A stretch of DNA of 64,000 nt, taken from contig NZ_LT906480.1 in NCBI RefSeq assembly GCF_900186865.1, positions 3,862,001-3,926,000 on the forward strand, written 5' to 3'. The stretch is from Stenotrophomonas maltophilia (GTDB lineage: Bacteria; Pseudomonadota; Gammaproteobacteria; Xanthomonadales; Xanthomonadaceae). The notes beneath the pieces are model-generated. The model did no database searches, was not told where the DNA came from, and was given only the letters and a program-made list of their open reading frames with translations. A program made the position numbers and the translations under genes. Shown here one piece after another: positions 38,506-47,040 of the stretch. Each line of letters begins with the position of its first letter. Within the stretch, counting starts at the first letter, position 1.

Positions 38506-40893
38506 ATGACCCGCAAGACCAGCCTGATCGCCGCCGCCGTCGCTGTCGCACTCGGTGGCTCTCCGTTCGTTGCCGCTGCCCAGCAGGCCGGCACCGCCGC
38601 CAACACCCTGGACACGGTGATCGTCACCGGCACCCGCGTGGCCGACCGCACCGTCGCCGAATCGCAGTCGCCGATCGACATCATCACCCCTGAAGTGCTG
38701 CAGTCCACCGGCACCAGTGAACTGGCCACCGCACTGTCGCGCGCCCTGCCCTCGCTGAACTTCCCGCGCCCGGCCTTGACCGACGGCACCAGTGGCGTGC
38801 GCCCGGCGCAGCTGCGCGGCCTGTCGCCGGACCAGGTGCTGGTGCTGGTCAACGGCAAGCGCCGCCACACCTCGGCGATGATCAACGTCAACGGCAGCAT
38901 CGGCCGTGGCTCGTCGGCGGTGGACATCAATGCGATCCCGATCGCCGCCATCGAGCGCGTGGAAGTGCTGCGCGACGGTGCGTCGGCACAGTACGGCTCG
39001 GACGCCATTGCAGGCGTCATCAACGTCGTGCTCAAGGGCAGCGGTCGTGGCGGCAGCCTGGCCGTGGACTACGGCCAGTACTCGGCCGGTGACGGCAACA
39101 AGTACCAGCTCTCCGGCGATACCGGCGTCGAGTTCGGCAACGGCCGTGGTCGCGTGCACGTGGCTGGCCAGATCAGCCAGCAGGACGAGAGCAACCGCGC
39201 CGGCCCGTACCGCGGCACCACCCCGAACACCGGCAACTTCCCCAGCATCGGCCAGAAGACCTTCATCGTCGGCGACCCGCGCGTGGATGCCACCGCCGCG
39301 TCGGCCAACGCCAGCTTCGACTTCAGCGACCACGTGACCGGCTACGCCAGCGCGCTGCTCAGCAACCGCGACATCACCTCGTTCGCGTTCTACCGTTCGC
39401 GCAACCACAGCGGTCAGAGCGCGCTGCTGGCGCAGACCTACCCCGACGGCTTCGTGCCGGAGATCAACCAGTATTCGAAGGACCGCTCGCTGGTGGCCGG
39501 GGTCAAGGGCAACACCGACAACGGCTGGACCTGGGACCTGAGCCTGAACCACGGCGAGAACACCCTCGACTTCCACACCCGCAACAGCATCAACTACAGC
39601 CTCGGCGCAACCAGCCCGCGCTCGTTCTACGACGGCACGCTGAAATACCAGCAGGACATCTTCAATGCCGACCTGACCAAGTCGCTGGACTGGGGCCTGG
39701 CCTACCCGGTCACGCTGTCCTTCGGTGGTGAGTACCGCAAGGAAAAGTGGGACCAGAACCCGGGCGAGCTGAACTCGTACACAGGCAGCGGCGCGCAGGG
39801 CTTCGCGGGCTTCACCCCGACCAATGAAGTGCATGCGGACCGCCACAACTACGCGGTCTATGCTGGCCTGGAAGCGGACCTGACCGAGAAGTTCTCGGCC
39901 GGCATCACCGGCCGCTACGAGGACTACTCGGACTTCGGCGACCGCTTCTCCGGCAAGCTTTCGGCGCGCTATGCATTCACCGACAAGGTCGCGCTGCGGG
40001 CCACCGCCTCCAGTGGCTTCCGTGCACCGTCGCTGGCGCAGCAGGGCTACCAGGCGGTCACCAGCCAGTTCCTCAATGGCGTATTCGTCGAGCGTGGCAC
40101 CTTCCCGACCACCAGCCCGGCCGCGCAGGCGCTGGGCGCCTCGCCGCTGAAGGCCGAGACCTCCACCTCCTACAGCCTGGGCCTGGTGCTGCAGCCGGTC
40201 GACCGCCTGTATATCACCGTCGACGCCTACCAGATCGACATCGATGACCGCATCGCATTGTCGTCCAGCATCACCACCAACGCGGCCACCAGCGCGCTGC
40301 TGGGCACCCTGGGCCTGCCGCAGGTGACCGCGTTCTCCTACTTCACCAACGGCCTGGATACGCGCACCCGTGGCGTCGACTTCGTGTCCAGCTATACGGT
40401 GCCGTTCAACGCCAGCAGCCTGGAGCTGACCGCTGCGTACAGCTACAACGACACCGAAGTGCGCCGCGTTGGCGGCACCCCGGCGGTGTTCGGAACGCTG
40501 GGCCTGACCCAGTCGCTGATCGGTCGCGACGAAATTGGCCGCATCGAGGACAGCTACCCGCGCGACAAGGCGATCCTGAGCGGCACCTGGCGTTCGGACC
40601 ACTGGGAACTGGGCCTGGCCGCCACCCGCTACGGCAAATTCACCGTGCGCAACTCGGCCACCGCGCTGCGTGACCAGACCTACGGCGACGCCTGGGTGGT
40701 GGATGCCTCGGCCAGCTACAAGCCGAGCAGCAACTGGACCCTGACCGTGGGCGCCGACAACCTGCTGGACAAGTACCCGGACCGCACCGAAGACCTGCAG
40801 AACTCGACCTTCGGCATGCTGCCGTACAGCAACTACTCGCCGTTCGGCTTCAACGGCGCGTATGTGTACGGGCGGATCAAGTACACCTGGTAA
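38506..40893 (+). CDS. TonB-dependent outer-membrane receptor
   Basis: 795 residues. Signal peptide (1-26, ending AAAQQ). TonB box-like DTVIVTGTR near 36-44. Plug domain with QLRGLSPDQVLVLVNGKRRH and GASAQYGSDAIAGVINVVL, then a 22-strand-type barrel ending in an aromatic residue (GRIKYTW). Imports a bulky ligand (siderophore, cobalamin or sugar) using TonB energy. Start at 38506 following GATG-poor leader; the upstream open frame lacks a signal peptide. A close paralogue is at 60273-62708. No periplasmic-binding or ABC transport gene is nearby, so the ligand cannot be named. Confidence 0.93.
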   Translation: MTRKTSLIAAAVAVALGGSPFVAAAQQAGTAANTLDTVIVTGTRVADRTVAESQSPIDIITPEVLQSTGTSELATALSRALPSLNFPRPALTDGTSGVRPAQLRGLSPDQVLVLVNGKRRHTSAMINVNGSIGRGSSAVDINAIPIAAIERVEVLRDGASAQYGSDAIAGVINVVLKGSGRGGSLAVDYGQYSAGDGNKYQLSGDTGVEFGNGRGRVHVAGQISQQDESNRAGPYRGTTPNTGNFPSIGQKTFIVGDPRVDATAASANASFDFSDHVTGYASALLSNRDITSFAFYRSRNHSGQSALLAQTYPDGFVPEINQYSKDRSLVAGVKGNTDNGWTWDLSLNHGENTLDFHTRNSINYSLGATSPRSFYDGTLKYQQDIFNADLTKSLDWGLAYPVTLSFGGEYRKEKWDQNPGELNSYTGSGAQGFAGFTPTNEVHADRHNYAVYAGLEADLTEKFSAGITGRYEDYSDFGDRFSGKLSARYAFTDKVALRATASSGFRAPSLAQQGYQAVTSQFLNGVFVERGTFPTTSPAAQALGASPLKAETSTSYSLGLVLQPVDRLYITVDAYQIDIDDRIALSSSITTNAATSALLGTLGLPQVTAFSYFTNGLDTRTRGVDFVSSYTVPFNASSLELTAAYSYNDTEVRRVGGTPAVFGTLGLTQSLIGRDEIGRIEDSYPRDKAILSGTWRSDHWELGLAATRYGKFTVRNSATALRDQTYGDAWVVDASASYKPSSNWTLTVGADNLLDKYPDRTEDLQNSTFGMLPYSNYSPFGFNGAYVYGRIKYTW

Positions 40894-40903
40894 GCGAGGC
40901 TCT

Positions 40904-40929
40904 GGTAGTGGCGGCCGCTGGCCGGCATA
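40904..40929 (+). repeat. SMAG-like REP element
   Basis: GTAGTGGCGGCCGCTGGCCGGCATAC just after the receptor stop; one base off the usual palindrome. Confidence 0.75.
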
Positions 40930-40946
40930 CCCTCGCCGCATCTCTC

Positions 40947-40978
40947 ACACCCGCCGGAATGATCCGGCGGGTGTTTTG
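40947..40978 (+). terminator. Rho-independent terminator after the receptor gene
   Basis: 12-bp stem ACACCCGCCGGA/TCCGGCGGGTGT with a 4-nt loop, followed by TTTTG. It terminates the receptor transcript; it lies 20 bp before the facing stop of the next gene. Confidence 0.85.
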
Positions 40979-40997
40979 CTATGTGCTGCGAGCAAGA

Positions 40998-42005
40998 TCA
41001 GCCGTGCGGCTGGCAATTGGACGTGCGATGACCTTCTGCGATCACACGGACAGACTCGAGACAGTTATCCAGACTGTCAAAATTCACGTTCACTTGAAGA
41101 CCAGGAAGCATCCAGCTCGCGCTGCCAAATGTCTGTTCATCGTGCCAACGACTGGCTCTTTGGCCAATGCGCTCTTCGAGAATGGACGGCGGATCATCGA
41201 ACTGAAGACCGAATGGCAGCGACCCAGCCCAGGCTCTTGAGTTTCCCAATCGATCGCGGACGAAACTGATACCCGTGCATACCGGATGGCCACCGGGCGT
41301 GCCCCGTTTGCTGTCGAAGTACAGGATGAAGCCATGCTCGCCGGATCTATCGACGACCTCCCTGCTCGACTCCGCCATCAGACTCGCAAGACCAAACTCC
41401 CGGAACACGGCATGGAAATCAGCGTCCTCGGTCGATCTGCCGAGGACAGCGAGCACCTGCTCCGCTGAAGGGTACTCGCGCGTTGCCGGTGCGCAAGCCA
41501 ACGGACGCATGGGAATTCCCAAGCTGATATCAAAGATCCCACACGCTCCTGCCTGCTTGATGCATCCAGCCTGATACGTCAGACGAATGCGGTAGTCAGG
41601 CAACCACCACGCGTCACGCCTGCCGGCGTGCAAGCTATCCCCAAAGCCCGCCGTGGCGAGCCTTTCGCGAGCGGTCGTCCTGTCGTCCTCCCATTGCAGG
41701 CCAAACGGCAGATCGCCTTCGTACCTGCGCATGACATCCGGAATGCCGGCTGTCACCGCAACGTTGGTGAAGATCAGCTCACCGCTCTTGCCGTGCGAAG
41801 CAACGGATCGCCCGTTCCAGTAGTTGCGCTCGCTGAAAGAGAACAGCATGCCCCGCGCGCTCACACGCAGAATCGCCTCGTAAGGGCATTTTGCAGGACG
41901 GGCCAGCTCTGGCCTTCGCCTGACGCCAAGCGATTGCAGCATCGTTGAGACGGCTGGGTCAGTGGCGCTTCTGCCAAACAGCGCCGTTATCGCCTGTAGG
42001 TCCAT
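40998..42005 (-). CDS. Two-domain immunity-like protein of unknown family
   Basis: 335 residues, a tandem duplication of one domain. Copy 1 (about 1-165) has LPFGLQWEDD, copy 2 (about 178-330) has LPFGLQFDDPPS; each is followed by an Arg-Leu-Gly-like segment and a W-x-LP-x-(Y/L) segment. N-terminal helices ALFGRSATDPAV and AVLGRSTEDADF also match each other. The same layout is seen in the two genes upstream. No signal peptide or membrane segment. ATG at 42005 directly abuts the TGA of the preceding gene (GAATGAATG), so translation is coupled. GC lower than neighbours. The resemblance to polymorphic-toxin immunity arrays is inference from architecture; no family name can be given. Confidence 0.7.
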   Translation of the reverse strand: MDLQAITALFGRSATDPAVSTMLQSLGVRRRPELARPAKCPYEAILRVSARGMLFSFSERNYWNGRSVASHGKSGELIFTNVAVTAGIPDVMRRYEGDLPFGLQWEDDRTTARERLATAGFGDSLHAGRRDAWWLPDYRIRLTYQAGCIKQAGACGIFDISLGIPMRPLACAPATREYPSAEQVLAVLGRSTEDADFHAVFREFGLASLMAESSREVVDRSGEHGFILYFDSKRGTPGGHPVCTGISFVRDRLGNSRAWAGSLPFGLQFDDPPSILEERIGQRASRWHDEQTFGSASWMLPGLQVNVNFDSLDNCLESVRVIAEGHRTSNCQPHG

Positions 42006-42503
42006 TCATTCCTCTGGTGGAAGCCCCAGGCTGACGCAACGGACTCCCCTTTCACCGTCGTAGTCGACAGCCAGCTCCAGCTTTCCGAGCATCCATGCGT
42101 CGACATTACCAGACAGACCAAACACCATTGGCGCCCCCAGATCGGCAGATACGTCCGACCTGATCTGGTCCCTGGACATCAGGAAGTTCAGGCCGAAAGG
42201 CATCGGCCCTTCATACTGGGTGCCGGTGTCATTTCGCCAGCCCCAGAAGATCACGTCGGCGAGCATCCAGGGGCCATCATCGATGTCGTGATAGGCGGTC
42301 TCTGAGACCAGACCGGCATCCTTGAATTCAAGCTGCAGTCCAGCAGCGTCATCTGCCCAGATCCGGTGACCACTGACACCCATGCGGTAATCATCCAGAT
42401 TCTGAAGCTGGATTCCAATCCTCGAAAATATGGTTTCGAGCTCCTGCGATTCTGAATCGCTGCCGATCGCAGCGATGAACTCTTCAATGGCTGGATGATT
42501 CAT
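42006..42503 (-). CDS. Single-domain immunity-like protein
   Basis: 165 residues. Blocks LQLEFKDAGL, YHDIDDGPWMLADVIFWG and GPMPFGLNFLMSRDQIR match the gene upstream (42484-43062) closely, and LPFGL-type and LAVDY-type segments match the two-domain protein downstream. Start at 42503 has AAGGGACCT upstream. It overlaps the upstream gene by 20 bp and touches the downstream start. Soluble and acidic. Function unknown. Confidence 0.7.
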   Translation of the reverse strand: MNHPAIEEFIAAIGSDSESQELETIFSRIGIQLQNLDDYRMGVSGHRIWADDAAGLQLEFKDAGLVSETAYHDIDDGPWMLADVIFWGWRNDTGTQYEGPMPFGLNFLMSRDQIRSDVSADLGAPMVFGLSGNVDAWMLGKLELAVDYDGERGVRCVSLGLPPEE

Positions 42504-43062
42504 CAAGGTCCCTTGTCCATACGGGCGAGAAGCACACACGCCGCGCGTACGCCCGGCGATCAGGACGGTCCACCGGAATGCCAACGGATACGCAGTGAAT
42601 CGAATCTCCGGGACCAGAAAAATCCACCGCAAGCTTCAGACCGCTGACCCACCAGATATCCACTTCTCCAGAAAAGCCCATCTCGACAGCGTTCCCTGCA
42701 CCCAAAGCGCCAAGTCGGTCCCTGATATGTGGACGCAGCATGGAAAAGCTCAGTCCGTGGGGTAAAGATCCAGCGTAGGCCCGCTTGTTTTTCCTGACTC
42801 CCCAGAAGATCGCGTCGGTCAGCACCCATGGGCCATCGTCCAGACCGTGATATGGAATGTCCTTCAGCAGGCCGATGTCCTTGAATTCCAACTGCAGCGC
42901 CCCCTCGCTGTCGGTCCATATTCGCCTTCCAGCCAAGTTGAACGGATAGCGACGGAAGTCGACCTCGCCGATTTCCAGTTCAAGGAGCAACCGGGACAGG
43001 GAGGCAGAACTCGTGTCCTGGCCTACCGCCTGAATCACTAATTCAATGTCGGGAAGCTTCAT
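42484..43062 (-). CDS. Single-domain immunity-like protein (cluster first gene)
   Basis: 192 residues. Paralogue of the next gene: LQLEFKDIGL, YHGLDDGPWVLTDAIFWG, GSLPHGLSFSMLRPHIRDRLG and LKLAVDFSG. The C-terminal 25 residues (after VGIPVD) have no counterpart. Start at 43062 with GGTGA 8 nt upstream; a GTG at 43074 is an alternative. First gene of a three-gene operon with overlapping ends. GC near 55-58 percent by local counting against about 67 percent around it, a sign of transfer. Confidence 0.68.
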   Translation of the reverse strand: MKLPDIELVIQAVGQDTSSASLSRLLLELEIGEVDFRRYPFNLAGRRIWTDSEGALQLEFKDIGLLKDIPYHGLDDGPWVLTDAIFWGVRKNKRAYAGSLPHGLSFSMLRPHIRDRLGALGAGNAVEMGFSGEVDIWWVSGLKLAVDFSGPGDSIHCVSVGIPVDRPDRRAYARRVCFSPVWTRDLDESSSH

Positions 43063-43543
43063 GCGGTTGTTCACCCATGCGATCTAGAGAGCAGGCCCCG
43101 CCTGGTTGGCAAGCAGAAGGGGCAATGAGCACATGGTGACGCGTGCGGGGCTCGGAAAAACTTCGGCCAGACCTCAGGCGTCCTGCCCAGAACGCGCGCC
43201 ACCAGAATGACTTCCCACCCTCGTATGTCGTTGGATCGACTGAAAACCTTGGCGCACAGGGGCAAAGAGTCCTGCGATGGCGCCGCCGCGTATCGAACCC
43301 ATCCCCCTTCCCGTGCCTTTCTCGGGTGGCGTCGGCCTGGCTCCGGTTCACGGTCCAGAGGAACGGGTCACCCCAATTAGGTCCGATCCCGACAGCGCCA
43401 CCCTCGATCGCCCTGCACACGCCAGGTCGGACGCCGACCACTGATGGCTCCGCCCACGCAACGATCCGATACGCTGGCCGGGTTTGCCGTATGTGGCCGC
43501 ATCGGTGAAAATCGGGCATCCCCCCGATTTCCTGCGAGTGCCG
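43063..43543. other. Gene-poor stretch between the immunity-like cluster and ybaL
   Basis: 480 bp. Short open frames exist on both strands (e.g. minus strand 43071-43265, 64 codons) but none has a ribosome-binding site or a recognisable motif. No SMAG or nested hairpin is present, unlike other long gaps here. It could hold a decayed gene, perhaps of a toxin, and the promoters for both divergent units. Confidence 0.5.
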
Positions 43544-45241
43544 ATGCACCATGACACCGACCTGATCAACATCGTGGCCGTTGGCCTGGGGCTCGCCTTC
43601 ATCTTCGGCGCGCTGGCCAACAAGCTCCGCTTGTCTCCCCTGGTCGGTTACCTGGTTGCTGGCATCTGCGTAGGTCCGTTCACCCCCGGCTTCGTCGCCG
43701 ACCAGGCGCTGGCCAACCAGCTGGCCGAACTGGGCGTGATGCTGCTGATGTTCGGTGTCGGCCTGCACTTCTCGCTGAAGGACCTGATGGCGGTCAAGGC
43801 CATCGCCATTCCCGGTGCCATTGGGCAGATCGCAGTGGCCACCCTGCTCGGCTGGGGCGTGGCCTCGCTGATGGGCTGGCCGGCCATCCATGGCGTCATC
43901 TTCGGTTTCTCGCTGGCCACCGCCAGCACCGTGGTGCTGCTGCGGGCGATGGAAGAACGCCGTCTGCTGGAGACGATGCGCGGCAAGATCGCGGTCGGCT
44001 GGCTGATCGTCGAAGACCTGGCCTGCGTGCTGGCACTGGTGATGATGCCGGTGATGGCCGGCGTGTTCGGCCCCGACGCGGCCAAGGAATCGCACTCGCT
44101 GGGCAGCGTGCTGGCCGACATCGGCTGGACCTTCGTGCAGCTGGGCCTGTTCGTGGCGGTGATGCTGGTGGTCGGGCGCCGGGTCATCCCGTGGATCCTG
44201 GAACGCATCGCCGGTACCGGTTCGCGTGAGCTGTTCACCCTGTCCGTGCTGGCGATCGCGCTGGGCGTGGCGTTCGGCTCGGCGATGCTGTTCGGCGTCT
44301 CGTTCGCGCTGGGCGCGTTCTTTGCCGGCATGCTGCTCAACGAATCGGAGCTGAGCCACAAGGCCGCGCATGATTCGCTGCCGCTGCGCGATGCGTTCGC
44401 GGTGTTGTTCTTTGTGTCGGTCGGCATGCTGTTCGACCCCAACATCATCGTGCAGCACCCGTGGCAGGTGCTGGCCACGGTGCTGATCATCATGTTCGGC
44501 AAGTCGGCCGCCGCGTTCTTCATCGTGCGTGCGTTCGGCCACCCGACCAGCACCGCGCTGACCATCTCGGCCAGCCTGGCGCAGATCGGCGAGTTCGCCT
44601 TCATCATCGCCGGCCTCGGCGTGGCGCTGCAGATCCTGCCGAAGGAGGGCCAGTCGTTGGTACTGGCCGGTGCGCTGGTGTCGATCATGCTCAACCCGCT
44701 GGTGTTCGGCCTGCTCGACCGTTGGCAGGCCAAGCAGGAGCAGTCTCCGCAGGTACCCGAGCCGCCCGAAGCGATCGGCCCGTCGCGCGACCTGCATGAC
44801 CACGCCATCGTGATCGGCTATGGCCGGGTGGGCAGCGAACTGGCGCAGGTGCTGCGCGACCGTGGCGTGCCGGTGCTGGTGATCGATGACAACAAGGAAC
44901 ACGTCGAGCAGGCGCACGCCAAGGGCCTGGCGGCGATCCGCGGCAGTGCCGCTGCCGACCGGGTGCTGGCCGAGGCCCATCCGGAACGCGCGAAGATCGC
45001 GGTGCTGGCGATTCCGCAGCCGCTGGAAGCCGGTGAGGCACTGGCCAAGCTGCGGGCGATCAACCCGGACCTGACCCTGCTGGCGCGTGCGCACAGCGAC
45101 GCCGAGGTGAAGCATCTGCTGGAACACGGTGCGGATGGCACGGTGATGGCCGAACGTGAGCTGGCGTATTCGCTGGCGGAGATGGTGATGGCCACGCCGC
45201 CGTATCGCGGGTTGGGCCAGCACAGTATTCCGGTGGTGTGA
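43544..45241 (+). CDS. ybaL: Monovalent cation:proton antiporter YbaL (KefB/KefC-like)
   Basis: 565 residues. About 12 membrane helices (about 8-385) with the YbaL-like start VGLGLAFIFGALANKLR and LMFGVGLHFSLKDLMAVKA, then a cytosolic TrkA-N Rossmann domain (about 420-540) with VIGYGRVGSELA for nucleotide binding. CPA2 family; K+/H+ or related exchange. Start at 43544 (MHHDTDLINIVAV). Confidence 0.93.
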   Translation: MHHDTDLINIVAVGLGLAFIFGALANKLRLSPLVGYLVAGICVGPFTPGFVADQALANQLAELGVMLLMFGVGLHFSLKDLMAVKAIAIPGAIGQIAVATLLGWGVASLMGWPAIHGVIFGFSLATASTVVLLRAMEERRLLETMRGKIAVGWLIVEDLACVLALVMMPVMAGVFGPDAAKESHSLGSVLADIGWTFVQLGLFVAVMLVVGRRVIPWILERIAGTGSRELFTLSVLAIALGVAFGSAMLFGVSFALGAFFAGMLLNESELSHKAAHDSLPLRDAFAVLFFVSVGMLFDPNIIVQHPWQVLATVLIIMFGKSAAAFFIVRAFGHPTSTALTISASLAQIGEFAFIIAGLGVALQILPKEGQSLVLAGALVSIMLNPLVFGLLDRWQAKQEQSPQVPEPPEAIGPSRDLHDHAIVIGYGRVGSELAQVLRDRGVPVLVIDDNKEHVEQAHAKGLAAIRGSAAADRVLAEAHPERAKIAVLAIPQPLEAGEALAKLRAINPDLTLLARAHSDAEVKHLLEHGADGTVMAERELAYSLAEMVMATPPYRGLGQHSIPVV

Positions 45242-45386
45242 GGGGTGTGCGTGCGGCAGGGCTTGCAGCCCTGCACCTGCCGAATCAACGTCAACGGCAA
45301 CGGCAAAAGCTCACTCTCCGTGGGATGGCGGGGCGCGTCCCGGCTGCTGTTGGTGGGTGTCGACCTTGGTCGACACGGCGGCGCAT

Positions 45387-45427
45387 GGGGTCAGATCCGT
45401 TTTCCACAGGAAAACGGATCTGACCCC
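45387..45427. repeat. 41-nt palindrome (GGGGTCAGATCC... type)
   Basis: GGGGTCAGATCCGTTTTCC and its complement around ACA. Differs from the 3262 copy by paired changes (CAG/CTG against CGG/CCG), which keep the stem. Confidence 0.85.
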
Positions 45428-45433
45428 GGAAAC

Positions 45434-45470
45434 AAAAAAATCCCCGGTCGACCCGCATCGACCGGGGATC
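45434..45470 (-). terminator. Rho-independent terminator of metY
   Basis: ATCCCCGGTCGA/TCGACCGGGGAT stem followed on the minus strand by seven T residues. About 100 bp beyond the metY stop. Confidence 0.85.
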
Positions 45471-45571
45471 TGGATCGCCACGTTGCCACGCCTTGGAGAG
45501 GCAGTTCCACCGTAACCCATCGCGGCGCGGGTGGTGATCGCCTGTGGCGATGACGACCAAGCGTGTGGCTA

Positions 45572-46858
45572 TCAGGCGCCGGCCAGGGCCTGCTCCAGGT
45601 CGGCACGCAGGTCGCCGATATGTTCGATGCCGATCGACAGCCGCACGGTGTCTTCACTGACGCCGGCCTTGGCCAGCTCCGCCGCATCCAACTGGCGGTG
45701 GGTGGTCGAGGCGGGATGGGTGGCCAGTGACTTCGCATCGCCCAGGTTGACCAGGCGGGTGAACAATTTCAGCGCGTCAAGGAAACGTGCCCCTGCCTCG
45801 CGCCCGCCCGGCAGGCCGAAGGTCAGCACGCCCGAGCCGTACCCACCCAGATAGCGCTGCGCGGCGGCGTGCTCGGGATCGTCGGCCAGCCCGGCATAGC
45901 GCACCCACGCCACCTTTGCGTGTGACTTCAGGAACTGCGCGACGGCCAGTGCGTTGGCGTTGATGCGTTCCATGCGCAGGGCCAGGGTCTCGATGCCCTG
46001 CAGGATCAGGAACGCATTGAACGGCGACAACGCAGCGCCGGTATTGCGCAGCGGCACCACCCGCGCGCGGCCGATGTAGGCCGCTGGCCCCAGGGCTTCG
46101 GTATAGACCACGCCGTGGTAGCTGGGGTCGGGCTGGTTGAGCCGCGCGAAGCGTTGGGGCTGTGCGGTCCAGTCGAAGCGGCCGGAATCGATGATCGCGC
46201 CGCCGAGGCTGGTGCCGTGGCCGCCCAGGTACTTGGTCAGCGAATGCACCACGATGTCGGCGCCGTGCTCGAATGGGCGCAGCAGGAACGGCGTGGCCAC
46301 GGTGTTGTCGACGATCAGCGGCACGCCAGCGGCATGCGCGACCTCCGCAATCGCAGCGATGTCGGTGACGTTGCCGCGCGGGTTGCCGATCGATTCGACG
46401 AACACCGCCTTGGTGCGCTCGTCGATCAGCGCGGCGAACGCAGAAGGATCAGCCGGATCAGCAAAGCGCGCCTGGATGCCGTACTGCGGCAGGGTGTGCG
46501 CCAGCAGGTTGAGGCTGCCGCCATACAACGCGCTGGAGGCGACGATGTTGTCGCCAGCCTCTGCAATGGTCTGGATGGCATAGGTGATCGCGGCCTGCCC
46601 CGAGGCCAGCGCCAGCGCACCGATGCCGCCTTCCAGCGCGGCCAGGCGCTGCTCCAGCACGTCGGTGGTGGGGTTCATGATGCGCGTGTAGATATTGCCC
46701 GGTACCTTCAGGTCGAACAGGTCGGCGCCGTGCTGGGTGTCATCGAAGGCATACGCCACCGTCTGGTAGATCGGCACCGCCACCGCGCGGGTAGTCGGGT
46801 CGGGACGGTAGCCGCCGTGTACGGCCAGGGCTTCCAGTTGCCACTGCGGGTCGCTCAT
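45572..46858 (-). CDS. metY: O-acetylhomoserine sulfhydrylase / aminocarboxypropyltransferase (MetY type)
   Basis: 428 residues, PLP-dependent Cys/Met metabolism family. Start MSDPQWQLEALAVHGGYRPD; substrate/cofactor segments YTRIMNPTTDVLEQRLAALE, SGQAAI; the PLP lysine is in VHSLTKYLGGHG near residue 208. Makes homocysteine from O-acetylhomoserine and sulfide (or O-succinylhomoserine), in the cytosol. Length and motifs fit MetY over MetB/MetC. The start at 46858 has GGAGCC upstream. Alone on its strand; divergent from the rstA-like gene with 182 bp between. Confidence 0.9.
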   Translation of the reverse strand: MSDPQWQLEALAVHGGYRPDPTTRAVAVPIYQTVAYAFDDTQHGADLFDLKVPGNIYTRIMNPTTDVLEQRLAALEGGIGALALASGQAAITYAIQTIAEAGDNIVASSALYGGSLNLLAHTLPQYGIQARFADPADPSAFAALIDERTKAVFVESIGNPRGNVTDIAAIAEVAHAAGVPLIVDNTVATPFLLRPFEHGADIVVHSLTKYLGGHGTSLGGAIIDSGRFDWTAQPQRFARLNQPDPSYHGVVYTEALGPAAYIGRARVVPLRNTGAALSPFNAFLILQGIETLALRMERINANALAVAQFLKSHAKVAWVRYAGLADDPEHAAAQRYLGGYGSGVLTFGLPGGREAGARFLDALKLFTRLVNLGDAKSLATHPASTTHRQLDAAELAKAGVSEDTVRLSIGIEHIGDLRADLEQALAGA

Positions 46859-47040
46859 TGCGCCAGGCTCCATCCGGGGAAACCGCCACCATAGGCCAGC
46901 CGTCGCCGGCCGCTGAAAGCTGCTGGCGATGACGTCCATACCGGGGGTTATCAGGTTGGCCGCGATTCAGGCAGCGGTCACGGGGCGTTGATAGGCTTCG
47001 CCGCCGGGCGCTCCTGCCCGGGCACGGAGGCCCCACGCGC

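Larger units (their letters stand above)
45242..45571. other. Gene-free repeat region between ybaL and metY
   Basis: 330 bp between convergent genes. Holds a GC-rich palindrome (about 45253-45280), the AACGTCAACGGCAACGGCAA linker, a truncated nested-hairpin left arm (about 45328-45345, GGCGGGGCGCGTCCCGG), the GTGTCGACC palindrome (45357-45376), a 41-nt palindrome and the metY terminator. Confidence 0.8.

Noticed and set aside
38347..40941. 864-codon open frame on the minus strand
   Set aside because: Antisense to the TonB-dependent receptor; no ribosome-binding site or domain.
43043..45223. 726-codon open frame on the minus strand
   Set aside because: Antisense to ybaL; rich in His/Gln/Arg, the typical shadow of a membrane protein gene.
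46859..47040. SAM- or SAH-type riboswitch before metY
   Set aside because: Short pairings exist in the leader, but I could not match the conserved core of any SAM or SAH class. A cmsearch with the Rfam models would decide.
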